64,000 nt of DNA from Weissella sagaensis (GTDB lineage: Bacteria > Bacillota > Bacilli > Lactobacillales > Lactobacillaceae), in the NCBI RefSeq assembly GCF_005405285.1, contig NZ_BJDT01000010.1, forward strand, positions 1 to 64,000. Direction: 5' to 3'. The position numbers and the translations under genes are program-made. Below are positions 45,544-55,571 of the stretch, in pieces; position 1 is the first letter of the stretch; every line of letters begins with the position of its first letter. Below the pieces are notes generated by a model, which did no database searches, had not been told where the DNA came from, and saw only the letters and a program-made list of their open reading frames with translations.

Positions 45544-48500
45544 TTAATTATGACGTCGCTTGATTTTCGCTAATCTCAATCCACCAATTAATGATGCCAT
45601 TACTAGTGATAATACAACTAGTAGGTTATCATTTTCAGTTTCATTAGTAATGCCCGTTTCTGGCAAAACTAAATCTTGCTTATTTTCAGCTACGACATGT
45701 TCATTTTGTTCTATTGCTTGGTTATGATTCATTGATACTGATACATTCGTTGTATTTGCATTAACATCAGCCATATCAATACCAGTGTTTAATGGTGTGT
45801 CAGTTTGCATATCATTGACTAATACATCCGCATCAGCAACTGTTGAATGATTAATACCATTTTCTTGATCAATGTCATTATCAATTACAGGTACTTGTTC
45901 CTCACCACTTGTTACTGGTGTTTGTTCCTCACCACCTGTTATCGGCGTTGGTTCCTCACCACTTGTTACTGGTGTTTGTTCCTCACCACCTGTTATCGGC
46001 GTTGGTTCCTCACCACCTGTTATCGGTGTTTGTTCCTCACCACCTGTTATCGGTGTTTGTTCCTCACCACCATTATGCCATTGTTCCATAATACCTGACA
46101 AATCAGCTTCCCCTGCTGCTTGTGCGGCTGCTACTTCAGCGTCCGTTGTCGCACTAGCTATGGCTTCTTTTGCTGTTTGTGCAGCTGCATCGATTGCTGC
46201 AGTTGCCGTTGCTTTTTCTTCGGCTGTTAGTCCAGCATTTCCTGCTACTGCTGCCTTTGCCGCTTCGGCTGCACTGTCAATTGCTGCTGAAGCCGTCGGC
46301 TTTGTTACCTCTGTTTGATCAACATTGCTAATTGCCGCTTCGCCGGCTGCTTGTGCAGCTGCTACTTCAGCGTCTGTTGTCGCATTAGCTATGGCCTCTT
46401 TTGCTGTTTGTGCAGCTGCATCAATTGCTGCAGTTGCCGTTGCTTTTTCTTCTTCCGTTAACCCGGCATTCCCCGCTACTGCTGCCTTTGCTGCTTCGGC
46501 TGCACTGTCAATTGCCGCTGAAGCCGTCGGCTTTGTTACCTCTGTTTGATCAACATTGCTAATTGCCGCTTCGCCGGCTGCTTGTGCAGCTGCTACTTCA
46601 GCGTCCGTTGTCACATTCGTTATGGCTTCTTTTGCCGTTTGTGCGGCTGCATCAATTGCTGCAGTTGCGGTTGCTTTTTCTTCTTCCGTTAATCCGGGAT
46701 TCCCCGCTACTGCTGCCTTCGCTGCTTCGACTGCGCTGTCAATTGCCGCTGAAGCCGTTGGCTTTGTTACCCCTGTTTGATCAACATTACCAATTGCTGT
46801 CTCGCCGGCTGCTTGTGCGGCCGCTACTTCAGCGTCTGTTGTCGCATTCGTTATAGCTTCTTTTGCTGTTTGTGCAGCTGCATCAATCGCTGCAGTTGCC
46901 GTTGCTTTTTCTTCGGCTGTTAATCCGGCATTTCCTGCTACTGCTGCCTTCGCTGCTTCGGCTGCACTGTCAATTGCCGCTTCGCCGGCTGCTTGTGCAG
47001 CTGCTACTTCAGCGTCCGTTGTTGCACTAGTTATGGCTTCTTTTGCTGTTTGTGCAGCTGCATCAATCGCTGCAGTTGCCGTTGCTTTTTCTTCTTCCGT
47101 CAAGTTTGCATTGACTGCTACTGCTGCCTTCGCTGCTTCGGCTGCGCTGTCAATTGCCGCTGAAGCCGTTGGCTTTGTTACCTCTGTTTGATCAACATTG
47201 CTAATTGCCGCTTCGCCGGCTGCTTGTGCAGCTGCTACTTCAGCGTCCGTTGTCGCATTCGTTATGGCTTCTTTTGCTGTTTGTGCGGCTGCATCGATTC
47301 CAGCGTTTGCCGTTGCTTTTTCTTCGACTGTTAGTTCAGCATTCCCTGCTACTGCTGCCTTCGCTGCTTCTACTGCACTGTCAATTGCCGCTGAAGCCGT
47401 CGGCTTTGTCACTCCTGTTTGATCAACGTTGCCAATTGCTGTCTCACCGGCTACTTGTGCAGCTGCTACTTCAGCATCTATTGTCGCATTCGTTATGGCT
47501 TCTTTTGCTGTTTGTGCAGCTGCATCAATTGCTGCAGTTGCCGTTGCTTTTTCTTCGGCTGTTAGTCCAGTATTTCCCGCTACTGCTGCCTTTGCTGCTT
47601 CGGCTGCACTGTCAATTGCTGCTGAAGCCGTCGGCTTTGTCACCTCTGTTTGATCAACATTACCAATTGCTGTCTCGCCGGCTGCTTGTGCAGCTGCTAC
47701 TTCAGCGTCCGTTGTCGCATTCGTTATGGCTTCTTTTGCTGTTTGTGTGGCTGCATCAATTGCTGCAGTTGCCGTTGCTTTTTCTTCGGCTGTTAATCCG
47801 GCATTTCCTGCTACTGCTGCCTTCGCTGCTTCGACTGCATTGTCAATTGCCGCTGAAGCCGTCGGCTTTGTTACCTCTGTTTGATCAACATTGCTAATTG
47901 CCGCTTCGCCGGCTGCTTGTGCAGCTGCTACTTCAGCGTCCGTTGTCACATTCGTTATGGCTTCTTTTGCCGTTTGTGCGGCTGCATCAATTGCTGCAGT
48001 TGCCGTTGCTTTTTCTTCTTCCGTTAATCCGGGATTCCCCGCTACTGCTGCCTTCGCTGCTTCGGCTGCGCTGTCAATTGCCGCTGAAGCCGTTGGCTTT
48101 GTTACCCCTGTTTGATCAACATTACCAATTGCCGTCTCGCCGGCTGCTTGTGCAGCTGCTACTTCAGCGTCTGTTGTCGTATTAGCTATGGCTTCTTTTG
48201 CTGTTTGTGCAGCTGCATCAATCGCTGCAGTTGCCGTTGCTTTTTCTTCTTCCGTCAAGTTTGCGTTGACTGCTACTGCTGCCTTCGCTGCTTCGGCTGC
48301 GCTGTCAATTGCCGCTGAAGCCGTTGGCTTTGTTACCTCTGTTTGATCAACATTGCTAATTGCCGCTTCGCCGGCTGCTTGTGCAGCTGCTACTTCAGCG
48401 TCTGTTATCGCATTAGCTATGGCTTCTTTTGCTGTTTGTGCGGCTGCATCAATTGCTGCAGTTGCCGTTGCTTTTTCTTCGGCTGTTAGTTCAGCATTTC

Positions 48501-51500
48501 CTGCTACTGCTGCCTTTGCTGCTTCGGCTGCACTGTCAATTGCCGCTGAAGCCGTTGGCTTTGTTACCCCTGTTTGATCAACGTTGCCAATTGCTGTCTC
48601 ACCAGCTACTTGTGCAGCTGCTACTTCAGCGTCCGTTATCGCATTCGTTATGGCTTCTTTTGCCGTTTGTGCAGCTGCATCAATTGCTGCCGTTGCGGTT
48701 GCTTTTTCTTCGGCTGTTAATCCGGCATTCCCCGCTACTGCTGCCTTCGCTGCTTCAGCTGCGCTGTCAATTGCCGCTGAAGCCGTTGGCTTTGTTACCC
48801 CTGTTTGATCAACATTGCTAATTGCCACTTCGCCAGCTGCTTGTGCAGCTGCTACTTCAGCAAGTGTTGCTGCACTATCAATATTATTCTTTGCAGTCAT
48901 CGCAACATTATCAATCTTAGCCGAAATTGCACTACGTTCATCAACAGTTAAATTAGTATTATTTGCAAGGTTATTTTTTACAGATTGCGCTGCATTATCA
49001 ATTGCTATTTGAGCTGCTAATTTACTATCTACCAACACAGCATCGGTAACAATATCATCAATATTATTCGTTCCAGTATTAAATGCTGTATCAGCTTCAA
49101 CTGTTGTTGTCGCCTTATCAATATTATCTATGCCTGCTGCAACTTCTGAATCGATGGCTGTTTGCGCTGCCAAACGTTGCTCATCTGATATATTTTCTAA
49201 ATCTGTAATAACTTGTTTTTGCGCTTCACCATAAGCAATCAAAGTATTTTTATTATCTGATTGAACCTGTGCTAAACGTAATTGATCAACAGAATATTCT
49301 TGATTATCTGTGACAAACTCACGGGTTGTCTTAATAATAATGGTGTCATCATTTTGTAAATTGGCATTGCTCAAATCAAAACTGAATTTACCATTTTCAT
49401 CTGTTAATTGACCATACTTATCTGTATCACGCCAATAAGGGCTGGCAATTATATTAATAGCTGGCAATGTATCAATTGAGCCATCAGCATGTTTAATTTG
49501 AATTTGAACGGATGCATCACTATCAGCCATAATATTTGAAATATTAGCTGTCAATTGATTATTTTTATCTAATGCAACATTTTCCTGAAAAACATCTTCA
49601 CCAGAACGAATAACATCCAAAATACCTTTAGTATTATTCTGGAATTGATTGTTAATTTGTGTTTCAACTGCTTCAGTTTTACCAACTACATCTGATGCAT
49701 TTGATGCATAGAATCCTAAAAATTGTGAGAAATTCAAATTCATTTTATCAAGAGAATCCGAATAATTACCTTGATCATCCATTACTTTAATTTTTGAAAA
49801 ATTCAAAGTACCGTTAGTCATAAATGACGTTTTGTCATTAGTATTAGCCGTTCGATCAATTAAGAAATGCTTAGGTTGCACAATATTAAAGTATCCTTTA
49901 CTAACTGCACTTCCTAAATCAATTAGCTTAACGGCACCTGTTCCATCAATTTTAGCAGTAAAAGTGGCATTCGGATTAACATTAAAAGTTGATCCACCAG
50001 TAATGTAAAATACACTACCTACAAAGTCTCCCATGTTTTGACCAACATAATTGAATGTTCCCTCACTATCAACATTTATTTGGCCTTTCCCACTAAAATT
50101 CAACAAATTATCCGGACTAATATTAATTGCCGATACAGATGGAACACCATTAGATTGAATATCCAATAATGCATTCTTTTCAACATTTATTTTTGATTCA
50201 ATTAACACATGTAAGTGAATAGCACCTGATGTCTTCGCATTATTAATGCTATCTAAATTAATGTGTAATTCTGCACCATCATTAACGATGACATCAGCTG
50301 CTGATGCATTAATACCATACTTACCCTCCCCGTGAGGATTTAAGGTAACCGTTGATTGATTTTCTAGAAAGATTCCATTGTGGTCATTGGTAATATTTGT
50401 AATATCAACATTTGTATACAATACATCCCCATTAGTAGTAGTTCCTGTAAAATTGCTACCCGCTTTGAAATTAATCTCATTTGCTGAGATAGCAGGCGAA
50501 CCATTAGCCGTTGTATTAACAGTGACAGTCCCTAAAACATCAACACTATTATTAGTTGAAATAAATGTACCACCCTGATAAGTAACATCTTCGATTGCAT
50601 AACTATCGGCTTTACTGAAAATACCACTTGTATTAGTTCCTAATAGATCTAAATTCTTTAAATAAATACGATTCGTCGGAATTAAAATTGACGACATATC
50701 AAATGTGAATTTATTAAAATCAATTTTATATCGTTTATCACTGGTAGATTGAACTGTCATATCACGATGGCTTGTCACACTTATTGTTGGTAAATTCAAT
50801 AAACCATTTTTATAACCCGCTAAATCAATATCTGAACTAATATAAATATCTGATGATGTACCGGTTGCAATAGCATTAACAAACTCTTCTGCCGTATTAA
50901 CGACTACTGCACCCTCTGGTAATTCATCATCCGCTTTTGGTTGCACAACCGGCACAGAGGCATTAACACTAACTTTAGCAACTGCGGGTTGCTTCACTTG
51001 TTCAGTAGCATCTTTTGTCTTTGGCACTGCGCCTTCTTTCTTGTTAACGCTTACATTTTCGTTGTCAGAAATAGTTGTTTCAGTCATAGCCTGACTAGCT
51101 GGCTCTTGTTCAGTCTTTGTTGTAGCTACTGTTTCATCCGTCGCTACAGGTGTTTGTTCCGTTTCCACTTGCGATTTTTCTGTTGTCGTTTCTGTATCCA
51201 CCATGCCTGCTGCTGATGATGACGTTTGCGCTTCGCCTGTCTCAGAAGTAGCTTGTGATTGCTCATTTACAGCATCCATTTTGTCATTTTTATTATCAAC
51301 TACTGTCACTTCGCTATTTACTGCCGAACTGATAGCTTCACTATTCATTGCAGGCGACATTTGTTCATCTGATGATGAATTAGTTGATACTGCGTCACTT
51401 GCTTGACTTGTCACTTCAGTTGTATTTGCTAACTTATAAGATCTATCAATATTATTATCATTAACTTGTATGTTTGAACTTTGTTGTGCTGGTGTTACTT

Positions 51501-51636
51501 GGTCAGCATTAGCAGTCCCCAAAAATCCCATTGTCCCGATTGTTATTCCTGCTAAGGCAGTAACCCAGATTTTACCAATTTTATATGACTTGTAATGCGA
51601 ACGAATATCTAATTGCACTTTTACGACACGCTTCAT
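45544..51636 (-). CDS. Giant LPXTG-anchored repetitive adhesin
   Basis: 2030-aa surface protein. The start is the ATG of MKRVVKVQ behind AGAGGATAAT; an in-frame ATG 11 codons earlier lacks a site. A KxYKxGKxW signal (HYKSYKIGKIWVTAL, about 16-55) leads to a Ser/Thr/Glu-rich region (about 55-240), a beta-strand-rich, probably beta-helical, binding region (about 245-840), an Ala-rich helical region, twelve 77-residue repeats (about 947-1844), a Gly-Glu-Gln-Thr-Pro wall-spanning repeat and the sorting signal LPETG with a hydrophobic helix and basic tail. The array resembles Ala-rich stalk repeats such as DUF1542. Sortase would anchor it to peptidoglycan. It probably mediates adhesion or aggregation; ligand unknown. 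No cysteine is seen. Confidence 0.93.
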   Translation of the reverse strand: MKRVVKVQLDIRSHYKSYKIGKIWVTALAGITIGTMGFLGTANADQVTPAQQSSNIQVNDNNIDRSYKLANTTEVTSQASDAVSTNSSSDEQMSPAMNSEAISSAVNSEVTVVDNKNDKMDAVNEQSQATSETGEAQTSSSAAGMVDTETTTEKSQVETEQTPVATDETVATTKTEQEPASQAMTETTISDNENVSVNKKEGAVPKTKDATEQVKQPAVAKVSVNASVPVVQPKADDELPEGAVVVNTAEEFVNAIATGTSSDIYISSDIDLAGYKNGLLNLPTISVTSHRDMTVQSTSDKRYKIDFNKFTFDMSSILIPTNRIYLKNLDLLGTNTSGIFSKADSYAIEDVTYQGGTFISTNNSVDVLGTVTVNTTANGSPAISANEINFKAGSNFTGTTTNGDVLYTNVDITNITNDHNGIFLENQSTVTLNPHGEGKYGINASAADVIVNDGAELHINLDSINNAKTSGAIHLHVLIESKINVEKNALLDIQSNGVPSVSAINISPDNLLNFSGKGQINVDSEGTFNYVGQNMGDFVGSVFYITGGSTFNVNPNATFTAKIDGTGAVKLIDLGSAVSKGYFNIVQPKHFLIDRTANTNDKTSFMTNGTLNFSKIKVMDDQGNYSDSLDKMNLNFSQFLGFYASNASDVVGKTEAVETQINNQFQNNTKGILDVIRSGEDVFQENVALDKNNQLTANISNIMADSDASVQIQIKHADGSIDTLPAINIIASPYWRDTDKYGQLTDENGKFSFDLSNANLQNDDTIIIKTTREFVTDNQEYSVDQLRLAQVQSDNKNTLIAYGEAQKQVITDLENISDEQRLAAQTAIDSEVAAGIDNIDKATTTVEADTAFNTGTNNIDDIVTDAVLVDSKLAAQIAIDNAAQSVKNNLANNTNLTVDERSAISAKIDNVAMTAKNNIDSAATLAEVAAAQAAGEVAISNVDQTGVTKPTASAAIDSAAEAAKAAVAGNAGLTAEEKATATAAIDAAAQTAKEAITNAITDAEVAAAQVAGETAIGNVDQTGVTKPTASAAIDSAAEAAKAAVAGNAELTAEEKATATAAIDAAAQTAKEAIANAITDAEVAAAQAAGEAAISNVDQTEVTKPTASAAIDSAAEAAKAAVAVNANLTEEEKATATAAIDAAAQTAKEAIANTTTDAEVAAAQAAGETAIGNVDQTGVTKPTASAAIDSAAEAAKAAVAGNPGLTEEEKATATAAIDAAAQTAKEAITNVTTDAEVAAAQAAGEAAISNVDQTEVTKPTASAAIDNAVEAAKAAVAGNAGLTAEEKATATAAIDAATQTAKEAITNATTDAEVAAAQAAGETAIGNVDQTEVTKPTASAAIDSAAEAAKAAVAGNTGLTAEEKATATAAIDAAAQTAKEAITNATIDAEVAAAQVAGETAIGNVDQTGVTKPTASAAIDSAVEAAKAAVAGNAELTVEEKATANAGIDAAAQTAKEAITNATTDAEVAAAQAAGEAAISNVDQTEVTKPTASAAIDSAAEAAKAAVAVNANLTEEEKATATAAIDAAAQTAKEAITSATTDAEVAAAQAAGEAAIDSAAEAAKAAVAGNAGLTAEEKATATAAIDAAAQTAKEAITNATTDAEVAAAQAAGETAIGNVDQTGVTKPTASAAIDSAVEAAKAAVAGNPGLTEEEKATATAAIDAAAQTAKEAITNVTTDAEVAAAQAAGEAAISNVDQTEVTKPTASAAIDSAAEAAKAAVAGNAGLTEEEKATATAAIDAAAQTAKEAIANATTDAEVAAAQAAGEAAISNVDQTEVTKPTASAAIDSAAEAAKAAVAGNAGLTAEEKATATAAIDAAAQTAKEAIASATTDAEVAAAQAAGEADLSGIMEQWHNGGEEQTPITGGEEQTPITGGEEPTPITGGEEQTPVTSGEEPTPITGGEEQTPVTSGEEQVPVIDNDIDQENGINHSTVADADVLVNDMQTDTPLNTGIDMADVNANTTNVSVSMNHNQAIEQNEHVVAENKQDLVLPETGITNETENDNLLVVLSLVMASLIGGLRLAKIKRRHN
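45886..46072 (-). repeat. 27-bp tandem repeat encoding GEEQTPITG-type units
   Basis: Seven 9-residue units (GEEQTPITG, GEEPTPITG, GEEQTPVTS variants) lie between the long repeats and the LPETG region of the adhesin. This is a Pro-rich wall-spanning segment. Slippage could vary copy number. Confidence 0.9.
46106..48798 (-). repeat. 231-bp tandem repeat array (12 copies of 77 residues)
   Basis: Each unit begins VTKPTASAAIDSAAEAAKAA and ends NVDQTG or NVDQTE. The copies are nearly identical. One unit boundary, near 46977, has lost exactly 51 bp (17 codons, SNVDQTEVTKPTASAAI), leaving a 180-bp unit; the last copy lacks its final nine residues. Variant patterns recur every five units (1155 bp). 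Confidence 0.93.
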
Positions 51637-52041
51637 ATTATCCTCTTTTCCCCATATGGAAGGCGACATAACTTTTATTGATTAATAATATCATATAATT
51701 CAAAGATATATTATATATTAAAAATCTTTATAAAATAATGCATAGGTATAAAGTTAGTGATTTACAGCACAATAAGTTAACATATAGTAAATTAATACGC
51801 TTATTTTTTAAAAAATCAATATTTTAAAAACAATCATTTTTATATCAAATCGAATTTAATGAACTCTATTTTAAATCGTTTTCAACATTTAACGCAATCA
51901 ATTAATCTAAATTAAATGAATAAAATTAATTATATATACTTTTGAAATGTTCATGTGATAAACAGAACCTAAATCAGCTTTTTTTACATTATCAAAAGCT
52001 TTAAAAAAATAAATTTTTTGTGTTTTGTTCGTGTTTTAAAC
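51637..52041. other. AT-rich intergenic region upstream of the adhesin
   Basis: About 400 bp of very AT-rich sequence with no supportable gene. It must hold the adhesin promoter; one weak candidate on the minus strand is TTGTGC with TATACC 16 bases away (about 51747-51774). Confidence 0.5.
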
Positions 52042-52080
52042 AAAAAAAGCGACAAACATTATATAAATGTTTGTCGCTTT
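52042..52080 (-). terminator. Terminator of the LCP gene
   Basis: AAAGCGACAAACATT pairs perfectly with AATGTTTGTCGCTTT around a 5-base loop; on the minus strand TTTT follows. Confidence 0.85.
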
Positions 52081-52169
52081 ATCATATTATATTTTTCGAC
52101 ATTTATTATCAGTAACAAGTATATTACCTATAAACTTTTTAACTTATTTTCTATAATGTAACGATTACA

Positions 52170-53444
52170 CTAATAACCCACATACGTATCTGTATCTGTA
52201 ACAGTACCAGTACCGTATGTACTATCTGTAGTAGTATCAGCTGCTTCTTCAGTTGCAGATTGTGAAGCTGGTAAGCCATTCATTATTAGTGTTGCGTTAG
52301 AAACCTTACCACCATAGAGTGTACCAGTTTTTTTATGTTTTAGTCCTAATGACTTACGTAAAACATTCGTAACACGTTGTTTTTCATCTTGCGAAATTAG
52401 CTCAGATGAACCAGAGGTTAGATTGACTTCGGTTCCCTGTGCATTATCTTGTTTAATTGTTTTGGCAGCACTAAGATAACGCGAAGCAACAGTCAGCATA
52501 TCACCAAAGGTTAAATCAGTTTGTGTCGAATCAGACAATGTATTCAAAAACTTTTGATTAATTAGTTTAGTTGGATTACTCTTAGCATCATCAACAATCG
52601 TCTGCAATACCATTCGTTGACGTTTCTGACGGCCATAATCACCTTGTGGATCATCATAACGCATACGTGAAAATGCTAAAGCAGCCTGACCATCCATTTT
52701 TTTATATGTCTTAGTTTGACCTTTTGCATTAAGCGTAAATGTTGACGAACCCTTAGTAAAGTTATAAATATAGTCTCCATCATTATGAGCAGTATAAGGA
52801 TTATACCCAAATGTCAGTGGTGACTTAACTTTAATACCATTCATTTGATCAATAACCTTTTCTAAACCACCCATATTAACCAATGCATAATAATCAATCG
52901 GCACATTTAACCACTTTTGAATTGTTTGAATCGTTGTCTTGGCAGATCCGTATTCATATGCTGAGTTCAACTTTTGCGGGAATTCCTCTTCATAACCAAC
53001 CGGTGCAATAACCGAATCACGAGGCAAGGACATAATTGTTACTTTTTCTTTGTCTGGATTAACCGTAACTAACATCAAAGAATCTGTCCGACCTTTATAC
53101 TTTCGATCTAATTCACCTGTATCAGTTCCTAATAGTAAAATTGAAAATGGTTTCCCTTGTTTGATCACTTTAGAAACATTACGCTCTTTCGTCAATCCGG
53201 TTTCTTGGTACGAACCATCAATGGCATTTTTAGTCTTGTTATAAGCAACACCAAATAACATCCCCACAATCAAAACAATAACAGCAATCACAAATAAAAT
53301 AGCCCCACGAATTCTGCGTTTACGTGGCTGTTTCCCATTTGATTGAAACTTTTTATCACGTGGGCCACCTTCACGCTTTTTACGCCTCTTTAATTCGTTT
53401 TCAGCCTGGCGTCGATCTAATCGAGTTTTCGGCTCATTATCCAT
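52170..53444 (-). CDS. LytR-CpsA-Psr (LCP) family protein
   Basis: Membrane-anchored phosphotransferase that attaches teichoic acids or other polymers to peptidoglycan. 424 aa: very basic cytoplasmic N-terminus, one helix (about 47-69, GAILFVIAVIVLIVGMLFGV), then the LCP domain with LLLGTDTGE, RTDSLMLVTVNPDKEKVTIMSLPRDS, NSAYEYG, and AFSRMRYDDPQGDYGRQKRQRMV carrying the Asp/Arg residues for the pyrophosphate. The tail is Thr/Asp-rich. The ATG of MDNEPKTR is 6 bases from AGGAG; another ATG two codons earlier is too close. Monocistronic. Confidence 0.93.
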   Translation of the reverse strand: MDNEPKTRLDRRQAENELKRRKKREGGPRDKKFQSNGKQPRKRRIRGAILFVIAVIVLIVGMLFGVAYNKTKNAIDGSYQETGLTKERNVSKVIKQGKPFSILLLGTDTGELDRKYKGRTDSLMLVTVNPDKEKVTIMSLPRDSVIAPVGYEEEFPQKLNSAYEYGSAKTTIQTIQKWLNVPIDYYALVNMGGLEKVIDQMNGIKVKSPLTFGYNPYTAHNDGDYIYNFTKGSSTFTLNAKGQTKTYKKMDGQAALAFSRMRYDDPQGDYGRQKRQRMVLQTIVDDAKSNPTKLINQKFLNTLSDSTQTDLTFGDMLTVASRYLSAAKTIKQDNAQGTEVNLTSGSSELISQDEKQRVTNVLRKSLGLKHKKTGTLYGGKVSNATLIMNGLPASQSATEEAADTTTDSTYGTGTVTDTDTYVGY

Positions 53445-53622
53445 GAGCATCTCCTCTCTAAACTATAAAGATTAATAATATATTTCATATTCTGTTCAAG
53501 AAAAAATACTTAGTAAGTTTATAAAAAGTTCCTTTTAAAAAACTTATAGCAACCCTACCATATTACCATATTTTTTAGCCATGCAATATATCATTAGCCA
53601 TTATCTGACACCATTATAAATA

Positions 53623-54579
53623 TTAAACAGCCACTGGTGCCTTAATACTTGAGTGAGGTTCATACCCATTTAATTTAATATCAGACATTGTATACTCTGC
53701 AATATCAGTTACATCGGGATTTAAAGTAAGCGTTGGTAATGCCTTCATGTCGCGTTGTAATTGTTTTTGGATTTGCTCAATATGATTTGAATAAATGTGA
53801 GTATCACCAAAAGTATGTACAAATTCACCTGGCTGTAGTCCGGTTTGCGCTGCAACCATATGTAACAATAAAGCATATGAAGCAATATTAAATGGCACAC
53901 CTAAAAACACATCTGCAGAACGTTGATAAAGTTGTAGACTTAATTTACCATCAGCCACATAAAACTGAAACAAAGTGTGGCAAGGTGGTAAAGCCTGCGT
54001 TGGCACATCTTCAGGATTCCATGCGGAAACAATCAAACGACGTGAATCAGGATTATGCTTGATTTGTTCTATGACATCATGAATTTGATCTATAAAGCCA
54101 CCTTGTACGCGACGCCAGTGTCGCCATTGTGCACCATATACATCACCCAATTCACCATATTTTTCTGCAAATACATCATCATTTAAAATACGCTCAACAA
54201 ATATAGCATGTTGCTCATCATATTGTGTTTTAAAATCCTCATCAATCAATGAACGACGGCCAAAATCAGTCATATCTGGTCCATTATAATCAGATGATGT
54301 TACCCAATTTTTAAAAGCCCATTCATCCCAAATATGATTTTTATGCTCTAACAAAAAGCGGATGTTGGTATCCCCTTTAAGGAACCATAATAACTCACTT
54401 TTAATTAAACCAAATGGCACCCGTTTAGTTGTTAGTAACGGAAACCCTTCACTCATATCAAAACGTAATTGACGCCCAAAGACCGATTTTGTTCCTGTAC
54501 CAGTGCGATCATTTTTAACCGCACCATTATCCAATATATCTTGCGCTAAATCTAAGTAACCTTGTTCATTTTCACTCAT
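53623..54579 (-). CDS. thyA: Thymidylate synthase
   Basis: Methylates dUMP to dTMP with methylene-tetrahydrofolate. The 318-aa length, with a central insert, matches the Lactobacillus-type enzyme. Motifs: [22 protein letters not shown], the catalytic cysteine in [32 protein letters not shown] and [12 protein letters not shown]. The ATG of MSENEQGYL is chosen over an in-frame upstream ATG that lies inside the preceding gene. It starts 22 bp after the dCMP deaminase gene. No folA follows in the 170 bp downstream. Confidence 0.97.
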   Translation of the reverse strand: MSENEQGYLDLAQDILDNGAVKNDRTGTGTKSVFGRQLRFDMSEGFPLLTTKRVPFGLIKSELLWFLKGDTNIRFLLEHKNHIWDEWAFKNWVTSSDYNGPDMTDFGRRSLIDEDFKTQYDEQHAIFVERILNDDVFAEKYGELGDVYGAQWRHWRRVQGGFIDQIHDVIEQIKHNPDSRRLIVSAWNPEDVPTQALPPCHTLFQFYVADGKLSLQLYQRSADVFLGVPFNIASYALLLHMVAAQTGLQPGEFVHTFGDTHIYSNHIEQIQKQLQRDMKALPTLTLNPDVTDIAEYTMSDIKLNGYEPHSSIKAPVAV

Positions 54580-54601
54580 AATGAGTACCTTACTAGCCTT
54601 T

Positions 54602-55075
54602 CTATAAATAAGCCTCAAAATCAATTTTATCTAAATCTGTACCATCTACTTTTACTTGTGCAATTGTGACATTTTTTGCATCCAATAATTCTGTTACAAA
54701 ATCATCATTACGATAGTTACGTAAATAGTTAATTTTAGTCACCCCTGCTTGTAGTAACAATTTTGTACAATGTACACAAGGAAAATCGGTTACAAAAACT
54801 TGAGCACTATCAGCACTAATACCCATCTTTGCTAATTGCATCAGAGCATTCTGTTCAGCGTGCACTGCACGAATACAATGACCATCCACCAACAAATCAC
54901 CCACCTCAGTACAATGTGGTGTGCCAGATACGGATCCATTATAACCACTAGCAATGATGCGGCCATCTTTTACCACAACTGCGCCGACATGCAATCGTGT
55001 GCAAGTACTACGTGCAGCTAACATAATTGCTTGTAGCATAAAATACTTTTCCCAAGTAATCCGTTCATCATTCAT
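54602..55075 (-). CDS. dCMP deaminase
   Basis: 157-aa zinc enzyme converting dCMP to dUMP, the substrate of the adjacent thymidylate synthase. The zinc motif is [16 protein letters not shown] (His-Ala-Glu) with [14 protein letters not shown] supplying two cysteines; [30 protein letters not shown] is the family N-terminal signature. ComEB proteins belong to the same family. Probably co-transcribed with thyA. Confidence 0.93.
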   Translation of the reverse strand: MNDERITWEKYFMLQAIMLAARSTCTRLHVGAVVVKDGRIIASGYNGSVSGTPHCTEVGDLLVDGHCIRAVHAEQNALMQLAKMGISADSAQVFVTDFPCVHCTKLLLQAGVTKINYLRNYRNDDFVTELLDAKNVTIAQVKVDGTDLDKIDFEAYL

Positions 55076-55198
55076 TATCTTGCCCCTTTACTATCTGTAT
55101 TAGTTGTTCCTAATATTAGCAAGGATTGCAATTAAATAAAAGGTTTTATATTTTACAACTTATAAAACATTTTATTACAGTCGTGACGAAATATATAA

Positions 55199-55227
55199 TT
55201 GATTTAAAAAATAAATTATGATATAAT
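55199..55227 (+). promoter_or_regulatory. Promoter of veg
   Basis: TTGATT (199-204) and TATAAT (222-227) are 17 bases apart, with A/T-rich sequence between. Confidence 0.8.
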
Positions 55228-55269
55228 ATAAATAACTATTTTTATCTTTATGTAGATAATAGATTTATG

Positions 55270-55308
55270 CAGCGATTCCATTTGTCGCTGGCTATGGGGG
55301 TGCCCCAT
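55270..55308 (+). promoter_or_regulatory. Two stem-loops in the veg leader
   Basis: CAGCGA/TCGCTG (270-290) and ATGGGG/CCCCAT (294-308, loop GTG) form two hairpins directly before the ribosome binding site AGAGGAG (310-316). The second ends two bases before it and may influence translation. Confidence 0.5.
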
Positions 55309-55321
55309 GAGAGGAGTTCTT

Positions 55322-55555
55322 ATGCCTGCAGCATTAGCAGAAATTAAGCAACAATTAGATGAACACATCGGTGAGCAAGTCACTTTGACTACCCATGAAA
55401 GTCGTCACCGCACCATTGAACACCAAGCAATCGTACGAAACACCTTCCGTTCTGTTTTCGTCCTTGATTTAGAACAAGATGGTCACGAATTTGATCGTGC
55501 CTCATTTAGTTACACTGATCTTTTAACAGAAAATATTGAAATTTCTTTCGATTAA
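55322..55555 (+). CDS. veg: Veg family protein
   Basis: 77-aa conserved Firmicutes protein. The pattern ALAEIKQQLDEHIGEQVTLTTHESRHRTIEHQAIVRNTFRSVFVLDL is characteristic. In B. subtilis Veg affects biofilm genes and spore outgrowth; mechanism is unclear. The ATG of MPAALAEI follows AGAGGAGTTCTT; an in-frame ATG five codons earlier lies within a hairpin and is unlikely. veg is usually next to ksgA; here two CorC-like genes on the opposite strand lie between. Confidence 0.92.
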   Translation: MPAALAEIKQQLDEHIGEQVTLTTHESRHRTIEHQAIVRNTFRSVFVLDLEQDGHEFDRASFSYTDLLTENIEISFD

Positions 55556-55571
55556 TTTGATTAGGCAACCA

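Noticed and set aside
45886..46072. Short regular repeat that could look like a CRISPR array
   Set aside because: The units are contiguous 27-bp coding repeats with no unique spacers and lie inside an open frame.
45847..49012. Series of plus-strand ORFs of 65-230 codons, many of them 74 codons long and spaced 231 bp apart
   Set aside because: They are antisense shadows of the 231-bp and 27-bp repeats of the adhesin gene; they have no ribosome binding sites and repeat with the same period.
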